Notes under the pieces: model-generated | What the model was told of the DNA's origin: nothing | Database searches by the model: none | What the model saw: the letters and a program-made list of their open reading frames with translations, nothing else | Shown: one piece after another, positions 23,898 to 36,871 of the stretch | Position numbering within the stretch: the first letter of the stretch is position 1 | How the letters are laid out: the number at the start of each line of letters is the position of its first letter | Position numbers and translations under genes: made by a program | Assembly (NCBI RefSeq): GCF_020379485.1 | Contig: NC_063437.1 | Coordinates: 2,666,001-2,730,000, forward strand | DNA from: Brassica napus | Taxonomy: Eukaryota > Streptophyta > Magnoliopsida > Brassicales > Brassicaceae | Length of the DNA stretch: 64,000 bases | Direction of reading: 5' to 3'

Positions 23898-25364
23898 CTA
23901 GAGATTTTTTCCGCGCTTCGCGCGGATTGTGTCTTATAAATTTATTTTATTTATAATATTATTTGTCGGTTTGTTTCTTTTACATTAATTTTTTGTTTTT
24001 CCAATGTTAGTTTTTCTTAATTTAAATTTATATGTTTATAGTTTTTCTTTTTTTCTGGTTGTAGATGGAGAATTATATTTTTTATTGATAGTTTTTGAAT
24101 GTGACATAAACTTTTTGAAATTTTAAAATAATGTTATATATAGTACAATTAACACATTAAAGAAAAGAAACATATTTAAGCACATTTTATACAGGTTTTA
24201 TATACATAATTTTAAACATTATATATGTATATATTATAAGTTTGAAACATGTAAATGCTTTCTAAAGTTAAATACTTGTTCTGAGTTTACATAACTTATC
24301 GAAAGTTTTATCTTTTTTAATTTAAATCACAGAAAAAAATCAAAAAGTCAGTATAGATGAGTTTTCTTGGGCTTTTAAATCAACACTGAAAATTTACATG
24401 AATCATATAACAACAGTTTTATAAACAACTCGATAAAATTTGACCGAGCCAAAGATTTTCACACAATATGTTCTTTCTTCTTCAAATTGCGAAGAGCCTA
24501 TAGGCACAAGAAAAAAATCATAATTTTTGTTTTCACTTATATAACATTTTTTTTCCTTTACACACGGAATTTATTACACTGCTATAAGCAATTGAGAACT
24601 CTATTCATATAAGATTCACATCTATGCATTTTGACAAAGAAGAATTTTAGCCATCTTTAGTTTCGGAATGAATCAACTTCAGTCATATACACTATATTTT
24701 CTCTATGATTCAAATCTTACAATTTTAATATATGTGCAGATTTCCATGTGAAAAAACACGCACGCCATCTATCGTTCAACCTATTACTTTTTTCAAAGTA
24801 AACACTATAATCCTCGTTTGGTTAGCTCCACAAACTAATCTCTTTGGATCAGTGTAACCTTTCAGAAAATGATAATCTTAACATCTTACAAAAAAAAACA
24901 ACAAATATTGACTTATTTATATGAATATATATTATTTTAAATCATTATAGTGGACGAAGAAAGCACCATAATTTGTACAACAAATTTTCTTAGATTCACT
25001 TCATCATATTCACCATTTTACCATTTTAATTACATAATTTTATATGAGCTTCTTCACCTTTCCCGGTTATTTTCTCTTTATTTATAACTACAATATAAAG
25101 TTATAAACTATATATATATTATAAATTAATAATTTATTTACTCTTAAAGTAACGATTAAAAATAGAACATAATTCAATATAGATATATGATTCTATTAAT
25201 AAATTAGCAGTTACAAATTTAAAATTTTTAGAAATATCAAAAGTTTTATATTAGTTAATTATCTTCTAAATGACATTTATTTTTAATTCTTTTTGGATGA
25301 GAATATTTTGGCTGAGGTGGATAGCCTCAAAAGCCTTGAATTTAGTCCCTTTTATATAGTAGGA
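23898..25364 (-). mobile_element. Non-autonomous Helitron (1.47 kb)
   Basis: Read on the minus strand, the 5' end is TCCTACTATATAAAAGGGAC (to 25364), followed by a CCACCTCAGCC word common in Brassicaceae Helitrons. The 3' end is a hairpin (CCGCGC, GAA, GCGCGG) then AAAAAATCTCTAG. The outer flanking bases are A at the 5' side and T at the 3' side, as required for insertion between A and T. No helicase frame is present. Confidence 0.8.
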
Positions 25365-26144
25365 TTTCGATTCAGTTTTTGTTTTGTGTTTTTTCCAGTT
25401 TTGAGAAATAATGAATTCGTTCTCCTTTTGCCAAACGCATATAGTGAATTAGAACATACCATTATTTTGGTTTTTGTCAAAAGAAAAATATACTATATAA
25501 CTCGATTTGTTTTTTAGTTCAAATTCAGCTCTGTATTTGGTCAAAAATAATTGAAACTGAGCCAATCTTGACCGGTTCAATTCTCCACTGCCGATATGTC
25601 TTCCCCGACAACTCCGTTTCAAAACATGATTACGCTATTTTCTTTCACAATAATATTAATTAAAATTCATGTTTTCACATTTTGGAGCTAATTATTTATT
25701 ACCATTAATTTATCTATTCAAATATTTATTTTGGTGGCAAAAAAATATTTATTTTATTCCATTATTTATTTACCATTCCATTATGTATTGTAGTCATCGC
25801 TATAATTATTGGTAAAACATCTTCTGTTTTATTAACTTTTAGTCTTCCAATTTTTGACAACGTTTACTTTATCCGTTAATGTCTCCAAACTTATTCCAAT
25901 TTTGATTTCATTAGCTTTATTATGTGATTTTATTGACCTTTTTGAGAAAATTTTATTGACTCTTGTTTGATATCCAAGAATATTTTTGTATTCAACGTTT
26001 CTGATTTTTCCACAATGCATGCTAGCAATATTTTTCAATATAAAGTGGGTAGTTTACACAATTTATTCTATATGAAAATTCGTTTCGTCGTCATACTTTA
26101 GGATATTTAATTCGATGAATTTTCTCGAGTGGTGGAAGTATATA
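25365..26144. other. Gene-free AT-rich stretch
   Basis: I see no gene or clear repeat unit here. Short frames are AT-driven. Confidence 0.5.
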
Positions 26145-26302
26145 GGCTCCGAATGGACTGCGGTTTGAATGGTGCGGGATAAGCAGTTCAACTGCGGTGT
26201 GATTTTAACAGTTATAAAAATGTATAAATATATATTATATATAAAAATTTTTGTTACTATTAACTACGGGACGGAACGAGACGATGGTTACCATTCGAAA
26301 CC
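26145..26302 (+). mobile_element. MITE family A, copy 1 (158 bp)
   Basis: The left end is GGCTCCGAATGGACTG and the right end on the opposite strand is GGTTTCGAATGGTAAC. A 3-bp duplication, ATA, flanks both sides. The inside has TGCGGTTTGA, TGCGGGATAAGC and an AT core, shared with copies at 35359-35517 and 35878-36037. Confidence 0.8.
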
Positions 26303-26688
26303 ATAAAGTTGTTTTCTTGGTATTAGTTTATTTAGTGCCTTCCCCGAGGCCCTGCCACTGGTGCCGAAGCCACGTTACTGAATACGTGTCCAGGCTGTAT
26401 GCGTTGGGTTACTCCAATGTGTGCGTATAAATGCTGTACTACTTCTTTTGCATTAATTACTCTTTAAGAATATCTTTCTTACATAGACACTGTTACTAAA
26501 AACGAATGGTGTAATCGAGTAAGGTAAAATACTTATGTAATAACACCAGTAGTGAATGGTGGTGATTTGTTGATTTTTGTTTTACACATACTTTAGACTC
26601 TTAAAGCCTAATTTGATTAGTTAGAGACTTAGAGATAAATTTGATTAGTTAGAGATAAATGAAAATACTTATAGATAGAATTGTTACA
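26303..26688. other. Gene-free stretch between elements
   Basis: It is AT-rich apart from a less AT-rich segment at 26330-26420 (CCCCGAGGCCCTGCCACTGG). A TTTGATTAGTTAGAGA word is repeated twice at 26600-26660. I could not assign a function. Confidence 0.45.
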
Positions 26689-27301
26689 TCTATACTATTA
26701 AAGCAGAATCCTATTATCATAATTACCTTAGCCTGTCCTTTTCTTCACTGACATTGCATATTTTATTAAGAGCAATTAAGTAATATTAATAACAAATCTA
26801 TATTGGATCATTATTTTTGGATCCACCCACATCAAATCTCTCTTGGGTCATTTGGGCCTATTAAAAACTCAGATTCAATTCTCACTTTTTTTTTTCTTTT
26901 GGGCCATTGAGTCCAAGTTCAAATAATTTTTTTTTCAACTATTCTTAATTATTATTTTTTTCTTTTCTTAATATAATTTAAACATTCATAAAAATAATTG
27001 ATTTTTTTATTGAAAAGTATAAATCTTTATTAAAAGTATATAATTTTTTAATTAAAATATTAACCCCATAATAAAATTAATTTATCAGAGCTATACCAAC
27101 TTAATTTATTAAAAAAATAAAGTTTAATTTTTTAAACATAAATATTCATTTAAAATGAAATACGATAAATAAAGATAAAATTTTTAAGTATTTTATAAAA
27201 TAAAACACAAATATATCAAAATGTTACATTTACTAAATATTTGTCAATTGAAAAAAAAAACAAAAATAAATCCGCGCTTTGAAGCGCGGGTCAAAATCTA
27301 G
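26689..27301 (+). mobile_element. Non-autonomous Helitron (613 bp)
   Basis: The 5' end is TCTATACTATTAAAGCAGAA preceded by A. The 3' end is a hairpin (CCGCGCTT, TGA, AGCGCGG) then GTCAAAATCTAG followed by T. Both ends match the Brassicaceae Helitron consensus and the A/T insertion rule. The interior is AT-rich with no coding sequence. Confidence 0.92.
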
Positions 27302-27336
27302 TTGGCGTTTAAAGTTGCATGCAATTTAAGAACTAA

Positions 27337-28564
27337 CTAGATTTTGACCCGCGCTTGAAAAGCGCGGGTTTGTTTTTGTAATTAAATATATTTTAAACAA
27401 ATTTCTATATAAGATAATGTATAAGTTTGAGCACATTTATCCAAAAACACGGACCAATCCGTACTAACTGAAAAACTAAAATTGAACTGAATTGCATAAA
27501 TAATAGAGCAAACCATATATCTATGACTGAAAAATTGAAACTAAACCGAGAACCAAATGAGTATCTGAATTTTCAAATAAAAATTATATATTTAAAAATA
27601 TTAATTACATTCAATTTTAAAAACCAAATATCCTAAAAATACTATTTATAAACCGGATAACTCGAAAACTTGAATTACCCGAATATTTTTATTTGGTTTA
27701 TAAATAATTTAGTTAACCAAAAGTATAAATTATGTATATAATTATTTTTTTAAATATATATATAACTATGTTTAATATAACACATAGTATCAAAACTATT
27801 TTCAAAATAATATTATGTTTTAAAATAAGTGGATTTTGTTCTAAAACACAATTCTATTGCTAACCTATTTTAAAATATCAATATAGTGTTAATAAATAAC
27901 AATGTGTTTTTAAAGTTTTTAGAAGTTATTACTAACCGATTTATAATTGGTTAGACTAAATATTTAACGGAACCAAAGATAAATAGCCATTTTCTGAAAA
28001 TATAGGAGATGGAAAGATTGAACCGGTTTTATGTAGACCATAATCATATATATGGATTCGTATAAGAACTGGCTTGGTATTAAATGGTACAACCAATTTG
28101 GAATATTAAGTTGTGACAAACATCGTTTAGTTTGTGAATGATAATGTTGAAGTGTTTATATATATATAACATGGTTAATGAAATCAGTTTAGTTAATAAA
28201 ATTGGTATAAAATAATGGTTGATCTCTGTAAAAGATGCAATTTGTTTTACAATAGATATTGTATTATGTTTATAGTCTCCGAAGGTATTTACTATTAAAT
28301 AAATCACAAGTAACCATATATACAAATATAGGGTAGATATTATTTAATAATAACATAAAATAATTATGATGGAATAATGTGTATATAGTAAATGTATATG
28401 TAGAGAATTAGGTTAGTATCATTTTTTATGACTAATTTGTTTTAATGAAGAATAATGAAGTTAATAGTATGAAAAATAATAGGAATTCTAGTTAAATGAA
28501 ATGGTCCAACTATGACTTGTTTTAAGTAGATTTTTTAGGACTCTTTCCCTTTTAATAGTATTGA
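27337..28564 (-). mobile_element. Non-autonomous Helitron (1.23 kb)
   Basis: On the minus strand the 5' end is TCAATACTATTAAAAGGGAA (to 28564), preceded by A. The 3' end is a hairpin (CCCGCGCTT, TTC, AAGCGCGGG) then TCAAAATCTAG and T. It lies only 35 bases from the oppositely oriented Helitron at 26689-27301, so the two 3' ends face each other. Confidence 0.85.
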
Positions 28565-29269
28565 TTAAATAGTTGATCAAAAAGTATTTATAAGAAGGGT
28601 TGACATCATTAAACCCCTTTTACTTCTATAACCCACCCTCATTTCCTATATATATTGTTTCTGGACCAAGGAAAGAACGATAATAATAGTGCCAAAAGAT
28701 ATCATTTAAACCGTAAATTACCAGTTTTAAAATCATGCAACAGAGACGACACTCACCAACGTTAATAATAATAATAATACTGTCGTCCATAAAGACATAT
28801 TACAAACACAGATCGTTTCCATCTCCCCACATATTCCGAAATTAAATGTTGATGTGATATATACATAATAAATTCATTAAGTTAAAAGTCATCGTTTGAT
28901 TACAAAATATGCGTACTTGCTCATCAGTTAAATTAATCAATACCGACGATCTCAACTGATATTAACAACATCGATATATCCAACAGTTCTAACCTCGTAT
29001 AACCATAGTTTAAAGTAAGTTCAATTTGCTGTTTAAATATTGAATATTTAATACTGTAATCTGCCTAGAAATAATCATATGTTCCTGAATCACCAACATC
29101 ATTCTCAGCATCACATGCTTTCGTAATCTTCACCTTAGTTATTTCTTCCTCTTCTTAATCGATCAATGTTAGAACTATAACCTTATAGCTCATCAACCAT
29201 ATATAATTCTATTTACTTCTTTCCCAAGGAAACATCTTACAGAGAATCCAAAAGCTAAAATCATTGTTG
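28565..29269 (+). promoter_or_regulatory. Promoter region of the lectin receptor kinase gene
   Basis: No gene is seen here. The stretch 28650-29270 directly precedes the kinase gene and must hold its promoter and leader. TATATATTG-type words occur at 28651-28660 and ATATATAATTC near 29200. The latter, about 70 bases before the ATG, is the better TATA candidate. Confidence 0.5.
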
Positions 29270-31315
29270 ATGGAGACCTTTGTCTTCATCTGGCTACTCT
29301 TCATCTGCTTCACACACTTGGCTTCATCCATAACTCAAGACTTCTCCTTCGTTGGCTTCAAAAACGCTTCTCCTAATCTAATCTTGTCCGGAGTTGCGGG
29401 GATAGCCGACACAGGAGCTCTCAGGCTCACAACAGACACAAGTCGCATGACCGGTCACGCCTTCTACTCCTCACCAATCCGGTTCAAGCCACCCGGTCAG
29501 AACCGAACTCTCTCCTTCTCCACCTCTTTTGTAATAGTCATGGTTCCAGAATACGTCACCCTTGGAGGCCACGGACTTGCCTTCGCCATCACGTCAACTC
29601 CAGATCTCCAAAATTCTCTTCCTAGCCAGTACCTAGGCCTTTGGAATTCAAGCCGAGCTAACTTCTCTAGCAACTTCTTAGCTGTGGAGTTTGATACCGT
29701 CAGAGACTTGGACTTTGATGATATCAATGATAACCATGTTGGCATCGATATAAACACTCTTGAATCAAGTACTTCAACTCCAGCTGGCTATTTTCTACCT
29801 AACTCAACCAAAAAGGAGCTTTTCTTAGACAGTGGTAGAGTGTTCCAAGCTTGGGTTGATTATGATTCAGACAAGAAAAGGTTAGATGTTAAGCTCTCTC
29901 CAATCTCCGAGAAACCAACGTTGTCTCTTCTCTCTTACAAAGTAGATCTGTCCTCTGTCTTTGGAGATGAGATGTATGTTGGTTTCTCTGCTTCGACCGG
30001 TATGCTAGCTAGTTCTCATTACATCTTAGGTTGGAACTTTAACATGGGTGGAGAAGCTTTGTCTCTGTCTTTGCCATCTCTCCCTCGGCTTCCACATCCA
30101 AACAAGAACAAGAAGAGCCCTGGCTTGATCCTTGGAGTGTCTCTCTCGTGTTCCCTGTTGATAATCACGGTTCTTGTCGCGGCAGCGATGTTTTTTATAA
30201 AAAGGGCAAAAGATGATGACAAAGTTGAAGAGTGGGAGCTTGAGTTTGGTCCGCATAGGTTCGCTTATAGAGAGCTGAAGAAAGCTACTAATGGTTTTGG
30301 GGACAAGGAGCTTCTCGGGTCTGGTGGATTTGGGAAAGTATACAAAGGAAAGCTTCAAGATTCAGACGAGTTTGTAGCTGTCAAGAGAATCTCTCACGAG
30401 TCAAGACAAGGTGTGCGAGAGTTCATGTCTGAGGTCTCAAGCATTGGTCACCTCAGGCATAGGAACCTTGTTCAGTTGCTAGGCTGGTGTCGAAGGAGAC
30501 AAGATCTGCTTCTGGTATATGATTACATGCCTAATGGAAGCTTAGACATGTACTTGTTCGACGAAAACCCTAAAGTTATCTTGACGTGGAAGCAACGTTT
30601 CAAAATTATCAAAGGGGTTGCTTCTGGCTTACTTTACCTTCATGAAGGATGGGAACAAACGGTTATTCACCGCGATATTAAAGCCGCAAACGTTTTGCTA
30701 GACGGTGAAATGAACGGGCGGGTTGGAGATTTCGGTCTTGCTAAGTTATATGAGCATGGATCGAACCCGGGAGCTACAAGAGTGGTTGGTACGTTTGGGT
30801 ACTTAGCACCAGAACTTACTAAATCAGGAAAGTTAACAACAAGCACTGATGTTTACGCGTTTGGAGCGGTTCTGTTAGAAGTAACTTGCGGGAGAAGACC
30901 TATAGAGACAAATGCTTTACCGGAAGAGCTTGTAATGGTTGATTGGGTTTGGTCAAGGTGGCAAAGTGGAGACATTAGAGGTGTTGTGGACAGGAGATTG
31001 AACGGTGAGTTTGATGAAGAGGAAGTGGTTATGGTTATCAAACTAGGGCTTCTATGTTCTAACAACTCCCCAGAGGTTAGGCCTACGATGAGACAAGTGG
31101 TTATGTATCTAGAGAAGCAGCATCCGTCCCCGGAAGTTGTCCCTGCGCCTGATTTTTTAGATAAGAATGATAGCATGTGTGTTGATGATGGAAGTGGTAA
31201 TGTTGGAGAGTTTGAGGATTTTGTGGATTCAGCTAGGTTTTTAAGTAGACCGCATGAGACTACTACTTCGTCTATATTCTCATCCGCCGATAAAACTAAA
31301 ACCGATCGGAGATGA
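29270..31315 (+). CDS. LECRKS4: L-type lectin-domain receptor kinase, LecRK-S.4 type
   Basis: The intact single-exon gene codes for 681 residues of a plasma-membrane receptor kinase that would sense an external ligand. The order is a signal peptide ([20 protein letters not shown]), a legume-lectin domain at about 23-260 ([53 protein letters not shown]) and a membrane segment at about 282-307 ([19 protein letters not shown]). The kinase, about 345-620, has all key motifs: [17 protein letters not shown] with the catalytic lysine, [19 protein letters not shown] and GTFGYLAPE. The HRD arginine marks it as an RD kinase. I chose the ATG at 29270; an in-frame TTG upstream is not a plausible start. 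Adjacent order to AHL15 matches At3g55550. Confidence 0.95.
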   Translation: METFVFIWLLFICFTHLASSITQDFSFVGFKNASPNLILSGVAGIADTGALRLTTDTSRMTGHAFYSSPIRFKPPGQNRTLSFSTSFVIVMVPEYVTLGGHGLAFAITSTPDLQNSLPSQYLGLWNSSRANFSSNFLAVEFDTVRDLDFDDINDNHVGIDINTLESSTSTPAGYFLPNSTKKELFLDSGRVFQAWVDYDSDKKRLDVKLSPISEKPTLSLLSYKVDLSSVFGDEMYVGFSASTGMLASSHYILGWNFNMGGEALSLSLPSLPRLPHPNKNKKSPGLILGVSLSCSLLIITVLVAAAMFFIKRAKDDDKVEEWELEFGPHRFAYRELKKATNGFGDKELLGSGGFGKVYKGKLQDSDEFVAVKRISHESRQGVREFMSEVSSIGHLRHRNLVQLLGWCRRRQDLLLVYDYMPNGSLDMYLFDENPKVILTWKQRFKIIKGVASGLLYLHEGWEQTVIHRDIKAANVLLDGEMNGRVGDFGLAKLYEHGSNPGATRVVGTFGYLAPELTKSGKLTTSTDVYAFGAVLLEVTCGRRPIETNALPEELVMVDWVWSRWQSGDIRGVVDRRLNGEFDEEEVVMVIKLGLLCSNNSPEVRPTMRQVVMYLEKQHPSPEVVPAPDFLDKNDSMCVDDGSGNVGEFEDFVDSARFLSRPHETTTSSIFSSADKTKTDRR

Positions 31316-32505
31316 TGGATTTGGTTTCGTGTTCTTATAACCGCATTTTGGTAATGTTTTGAGTTAAAAAAATTTCACCTGACCATGGAAAATGTAAGTT
31401 GTATGCTAGAAAGAAATTTTGTTACCAAAAAAAGAACCTAGAAAGTAAACTATTTTTCATATGTGATGGTTTTCATGATAACTAGTTTGAGCTGTTCCTT
31501 AAAGGTTTTGAGTTGGTCGAGTTCAGCGTGTGGTGGTCATTAGCTGATTTTGCTTTGCCATCACGGATAGTTTTTGGAGAACCCATCTCATTTTCAGCAA
31601 CATCTATAAGTAATTAGCACAAAAATGTTATATGTCAATAAATTGTTTTTTGTCAAGTCAATCAGTTCTAGATACCAAAATTTGTAGAATTTGCATATTA
31701 AGAAATAAGAATGGTATAACTAACAGACAAACGGGATGGATGATGATGATGCCTCCGAAATGGTTTGAAAGTTTGGGTTTTGGAGACTTGTTATGTTATT
31801 AAATGTATCGAAATCAAGAACTAGAGAACACAAAACAAACCATGTAATGGTTGATAATGATGATGAGTTTATAAGAGTTTGACTAGATTCAAGCTAAATC
31901 ATCAGTTTCTTTCTTTCTTTTAACTGAATCATGAGTTGGTATTTGAGGGATACACACTTTGCAACTTCTCAAACCTGAAAAAAAGATTGGCGAATCATTA
32001 ATTGTCTATTACTGAAAAAAATCAGATTCAAAGACTGAATGAAACAGTGAAACTAAAGACTGTCCATAATGAGTCTCCTGAGTGTCCTCTAATCCTACGA
32101 TGTTCATGCCACCAAAATTTGGTAGGCCATTAGGCCCAAAATTTTAAGAAGTCTATCTCCTCCTACAAGAGATGCAAGCCCATGCAGTTGTAGAAATAGG
32201 TGATGACTGACGCTTTGATTCAGCTACTTTTATTTTGCCTTAAGGCTAAAACACAATCCATTTTCACTTTTATAAAGTAAGAAGTGATGTAACCCCAATA
32301 ATTACGAGCAAACTAGTACAAAAGATTCCACAAAGTGAAAACAATAGTGTTGCCTAACAATCCAAATCAAGCATGCTAATGAACAATCAACATTTAATAA
32401 TCATTTAGCAAAGATCCTTTTCGATTTGTAGGGATGGCTGATAAAGCACTTCAAATTTCAAACTAATCGTTGCACCGGTAACTAAACTATCATAATTTGC
32501 CTCTT
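31316..32505. other. 3' region of the kinase gene and gene-free DNA
   Basis: It holds the 3' untranslated region, then AT-rich DNA without a recognisable gene. The Arabidopsis genes expected here (At3g55540, At3g55530 and At3g55520) were not recognised even as fragments. Confidence 0.5.
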
Positions 32506-32885
32506 TTCTTTTTTTTTCCCCACTGAAGGATTATATTAAAAGATCAAAAAACAGATCAGAGATCATACAAACAATGACATCAAGCTAGCGAGTTTAACCA
32601 ACCCCCAGAGACAAAAGCCAGCAGATAAAGGACAATCTCTGGAGCCAAAATCTAACAGATTGAGATTCAATCCCTAAGAAACAAACTAAAACAACAAGGC
32701 TAACTTTATAAAAAACAGAGAACCGATCATAGACTATAAATCAACACAAACATCCAAGGATCGTAGATGTCAACAAGCAGAAAAGGTGAAGAAGGAGACA
32801 AGCGCCGGAACTCATTATACTGCTCCAACAACCAAGAGGAGCCACGAGCAATCCGTATGGATACAACCAAGGGGGACGGAATTCA
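32506..32885 (-). mobile_element. Retroelement 3'-end-like fragment with A-rich tail
   Basis: On the minus strand this stretch is less AT-rich than its surroundings and reads like a LINE or processed-transcript 3' end (CGTCCCCCTTGGTTGTATCC, CTCTGGGGGTTGG, AATATAATCCTTCAGTGGGG). It ends in an A-rich run (GGGGAAAAAAAAAGAAAAG). No reverse transcriptase frame is visible. It could be a short retrotransposed piece. Confidence 0.45.
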
Positions 32886-34427
32886 ATTCATGATATACTT
32901 ATTATATTTCTTATAATATTTGTTACTTTTATATGTTTAAACACCATTTAGAGATTAAAGTGTTATTAATTCAGCGTTGCAATGATCAATTATCCCTCCA
33001 TATATTGCAATGTTCGATAGAACAATCAAATCGGCCCCGTTTGAATTTTTAAAGAAACTAATTTATTTTATTTTATTTTGCCACAAAGTGTCAAAAGTGA
33101 AGCAGTAGTTACATTGAACAAATCGAAGATTAAATAAAACACGAAGATATCCAGCAAAAACTAGAAAGAATCCAGCGCAACAACATATGTTTTACTTATA
33201 AAATTATTTTCTTTATCAGTTTATCTTACAATTTTTTTTTATCAGTTTATCGATTGTATTGTGAAGAGAGTATTTATAGAAAAAGATTAATTTTACATGC
33301 ATGGTTTATGACTTCATGGTTCAAAGAAATATGGATCTAGGACTGGGACCTTGGTTAAAAAATATTAAATTAACATGTTATGGTTTATGATTCTCAAAGA
33401 TTATTGACCTAGATCTAGAACTAATAAGAAAATATCATCACTTCTTCAGCAGTAACTCAATGACAATGAGTAGCAGTAGTGACTTAATTTCTTAAAGAGA
33501 CTCGATCTTTCTAGCCTCACCTCTGTTTAATTAATTTCCCCATGCCTAATTAAGCACTTCAAAAAAAATATTCTTATTTATTCGAGCTATAATGAATCAT
33601 AATTGTTGTGGTCATATTGTTAGTAGAAATGAATATAAATTACGGGACCAAATACGATTTTTTTTAACATAGGGACCAAATACGTTTTATAGTGGGTTTA
33701 TAAATCTGTTTATAACAACTTTTCTAAGACCACATTAATCTGTTTATAATATCATATATAAGTGGCAGCTATTTCATGAAGTCGTGGACTACGTAAGATG
33801 TTACGTGTTGTCATCACATTGCAGTATCCATTCTATAAATTAACTTTTTCATACTTATGTATAAGCTATGTTTAGCTAGATAATCTTTACTTTTGCGCAA
33901 CATTTGGAAGAAAAAAATATTGGTACTTTCGTTAGATTTTTTTAAATATTTTTCGCACGTTTAATCCACTAGTACCACTACTAACAACAATATTTCAGAG
34001 CCCTTTAAAATGTCACCGATGTCCTTTGACTTCAAGGATATTCGAAAATCCTAATGACATTTAAGTATTTAATCAACTACATTTTTTTTATAACACAATT
34101 AAGTTCTAGCACATTGTTTGGTCTAATGATAACTAGCTACGAAATCACGTTCTAACAATTAGTAAACTATTAAATCGATATGATCATGGCGTTGAAAACA
34201 AATATAATTTACTATTTTATACTAACATGCTTTTGCATTCTCTATTGTTCAAGAGCATACACTAAAATTGATGAACAGATGCAAAACACAAACATAAGAA
34301 TCTAAACTACAAGTCTACCAACTAAAAGAGTACGTAGAAACCGGAAGGGAGAATCCTTTATTTACATTTGTATCTCTATCTACTTCCAAAAATCAAAACA
34401 ACGGACAAAGAAGATTTGATGTTTGAT
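32886..34427. other. Gene-free AT-rich stretch
   Basis: I see no gene here. The last 150 bases before 34428 are likely 3' untranslated sequence of the RTFL-type gene. Confidence 0.5.
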
Positions 34428-34694
34428 TTAGGAGTGGTCGGAGTAGTTCTTATTATGATTACTATTATCAGTCCAGCAAAGAAGCATGATGACGCATCTC
34501 CTTATGATGTAAAAACGAGCTCCTTGTTCTCTCACTAGTCTCCCACACTTCCTTGTGAAACCGTGTTTCCCTTGCTTCTTCTGTCTCAACGAGCTTGTGA
34601 CTCTCGACGTGTCTCCATCATCTCCAAAGGTTTCCTTTTTTGATGATAGGTTCCATCTCTGAAACTGCGGTGCGTTTGCTGATGATCTAGTCAT
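34428..34694 (-). CDS. RTFL8: ROTUNDIFOLIA-like / DEVIL small polypeptide
   Basis: The intact single-exon frame has 88 residues. RTFL/DVL peptides are plasma-membrane-associated plant peptides that limit cell proliferation along the organ axis when overexpressed. The diagnostic C-terminal block is present: [18 protein letters not shown], then VIMLLCWTD. It is preceded by a polar, basic N-terminal half without a signal peptide. The ATG at 34694 is the only plausible start. A pyrimidine/purine-rich leader and a TATA-like ATTTATAATGG on the other side of about 34840 lie upstream. The order between the lectin kinase and MIR172 matches At3g55515 (RTFL8/DVL8), which is the basis of the symbol. Confidence 0.9.
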   Translation of the reverse strand: MTRSSANAPQFQRWNLSSKKETFGDDGDTSRVTSSLRQKKQGKHGFTRKCGRLVREQGARFYIIRRCVIMLLCWTDNSNHNKNYSDHS

Positions 34695-35358
34695 TTAACT
34701 GAAGATCTGGCCACGAAAGATTTTATTGTTGGAGATTGATGGATTATGGAATCTGTTCTCTTTAACTTGGGAGATTCAGCAAAGATAAAGAAAGAGTAGT
34801 AGAGTTTAGGAGAGTTTAGGTTATACTTCCTCATTTATAATGGTGTTACAAATCGATGTCGTTTTTGGAAAGGAAAAAAAAAACCGCTTGACGAGAAATA
34901 AAATAAAAAAAATTTCTCTTTCTTGCTTTTACTTTACTCAATAGATCTTCAATTAATGAAACATTAAAAAAATTCTACACTATTTTACTTCTAATATTAT
35001 TATTTTTATTTTCTTTCTTACGTTGAATCTTTTTCGAAAGGGGTTCAGTTTTAACAAATTTGAGGTGACAATGAAATAAATAACTAAATAAGTGTAAAAA
35101 TAAAACAAATAAGTTATCTTCAATTAACGATTTGAATGTACGTCGTCGTATTTTAGTATTTCTTTGCATGAACCAATACGTTGATTTTTTTTTACCTAAT
35201 CTCTTCATAATCCATTAAACGTAGTTTTTAATCTAATACAGATTAATGAACGATAGTAATTTACTATTTTTCTTACAATAGGCAAACCTAGGTATATATC
35301 CTCAAAGTTTCAAACGCACTGTACGGAATAGCGGGGGTATAGTTCAATTTTCAACTTA
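34695..35358 (-). promoter_or_regulatory. Upstream region of the RTFL-type gene
   Basis: Leader and promoter sequence of the minus-strand RTFL gene occupy the first 200 bases, followed by AT-rich DNA. No other gene is seen. Confidence 0.45.
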
Positions 35359-35517
35359 GGCTCCGAATGGTGACTGCGATTTGAGCGGTGCGGGACAAAC
35401 GGTTCAACTACAGTGCGGTTTTATCAGTTATAAAAACGTATAGATATATAGTATATGTAAAAAAATTTTTACTGTTAACTGCGGTGCGGGGCGGAACGGT
35501 TGTAAACATTCGAAGCC
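35359..35517 (+). mobile_element. MITE family A, copy 2 (159 bp)
   Basis: The left end is GGCTCCGAATGGTGACTG and the right end on the opposite strand is GGCTTCGAATGTTTAC. TTA flanks both sides (35356-35358 and 35518-35520), an exact 3-bp duplication. The core words TGAGCGGTGCGGGACAA and GTTAACTGCGGTGCGGGG are shared with the other copies. Confidence 0.88.
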
Positions 35518-35877
35518 TTAGACAACAACGAATGGTTTAGGTCGTTGCTCACGGTATCATGGCACATGCGAAATGTTTTTCTTTTGGTAGAAAAAATGTG
35601 TTTTCACCTCTTTGTCGGAAATCCAAACATTGTAAATAGTCATTTCCAATGCGAATCAAACCGGACGACAAAAGTTACAGCTGCAATCTTTTGGTATGCG
35701 AAATGTTTTTTCCAAAATATTTGCACCATAGTCTGTTACAATTGCATATGTATTGAGTAATTTATTTAAAGGAACTGATATATAAGATACTTTCTATGGT
35801 TCAAATAAAAATAAACTTATATATTTAATTTAATTAAAAATCAACATATTTATAAGTTATAAATATATGCGTTATAA

Positions 35878-36037
35878 GGTTTCAAATGGTGATCATTGTC
35901 CCGTCGCGTCCCGCAGTTAACAGTAACAAAAACATCTACATTTACTATATATCAATACATTTTTATAACTGCTAGAACCGCACCGCAGTTGAACCGCTTG
36001 TCCCGCATCGCTCAAACCGCAGTCACCATTAGGAGCC
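35878..36037 (-). mobile_element. MITE family A, copy 3 (160 bp, inverted)
   Basis: On the minus strand it begins GGCTCCTAATGGTGACTG and ends near GATCACCATTTGAAACC. It is inverted relative to copy 2, only 360 bases away. The flanking triplets (TAA and TTT) do not match, so the target duplication has decayed. Internal sequence (TGAGCGATGCGGGACAAGCG) agrees with copies 1 and 2. Confidence 0.82.
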
Positions 36038-36871
36038 TTTGAATGAATTGTATCTCTACCTTTTTAATGGGTTTCTTGGGGGAGCAGCTGATTTTGCAAT
36101 CTCAAACTATCTCACTGATAGATAAAAATGAAAAAGATAAAAGCTTCAGCAAAAAGAGAGATTTTGATGCACCAAAACAAATCTAAATCAGTGACCTTTT
36201 ATCTGCATAGATAAAGTTTGCTGCTTTCTCAGTACAATTCAATTATTCCCACCCCTATCACTCTAAAACAAAATAATCCTACCGATACTATTAAATCGTG
36301 TGTCTTTACTTATATATCAATGTATAATATAAAAGAAAAAATAAAACAAAAAATGAGATCTGTGAACAAAAAAAAAAGAAAAAAAAAAGAGATCTGCTAG
36401 AACTAAGACACAAGTTATTGAAGGTTAAATGTATTAAACATATAATATGTAACAAAATCAGAGTCTTCTGATAACTCATAGTCTTCCAAACTTATAAAAT
36501 CTCAATATTCAGTGAAATTCATCATATAACTCACTACAAGATTAATTCAAATTGAAGCAATGTTATTTTAATATACTAAAGTCTCTATTGCTCTTCAGTC
36601 GCATTAAAAATAAAAGCAAATTCATATCTAACAAAATCCATCTTAGTCAAACACCAAATCTTGTTTTAATCATTGCGATTAGGATCACAATCACCAATAA
36701 CAGTAATCTGAAAAATCTTACTATATACTTTTTCCAGCCACTATGTGTGGAAGTAATTTGCATGCATATGTATATACATATGAGTCTCCATTTTATGGGT
36801 CACTATACTAACCTATAATTGGATGCAATTCATTTTATCGGATCAGAATATGATTGGATGCAATTAAAAAA
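36038..36871. other. Gene-free stretch upstream of the possible secreted peptide gene
   Basis: It is AT-rich. A TATATACATATG word at 36770-36781 is about 90 bases before the ATG of the small frame at 36872 and could serve as its TATA element. No other gene is supported. Confidence 0.4.

Noticed and set aside
23880..23925. CRISPR-like or bacterial terminator hairpin
   Set aside because: The GC hairpin followed by a short AT stretch and CTAG is a Helitron 3' end; the sequence is plant nuclear DNA.
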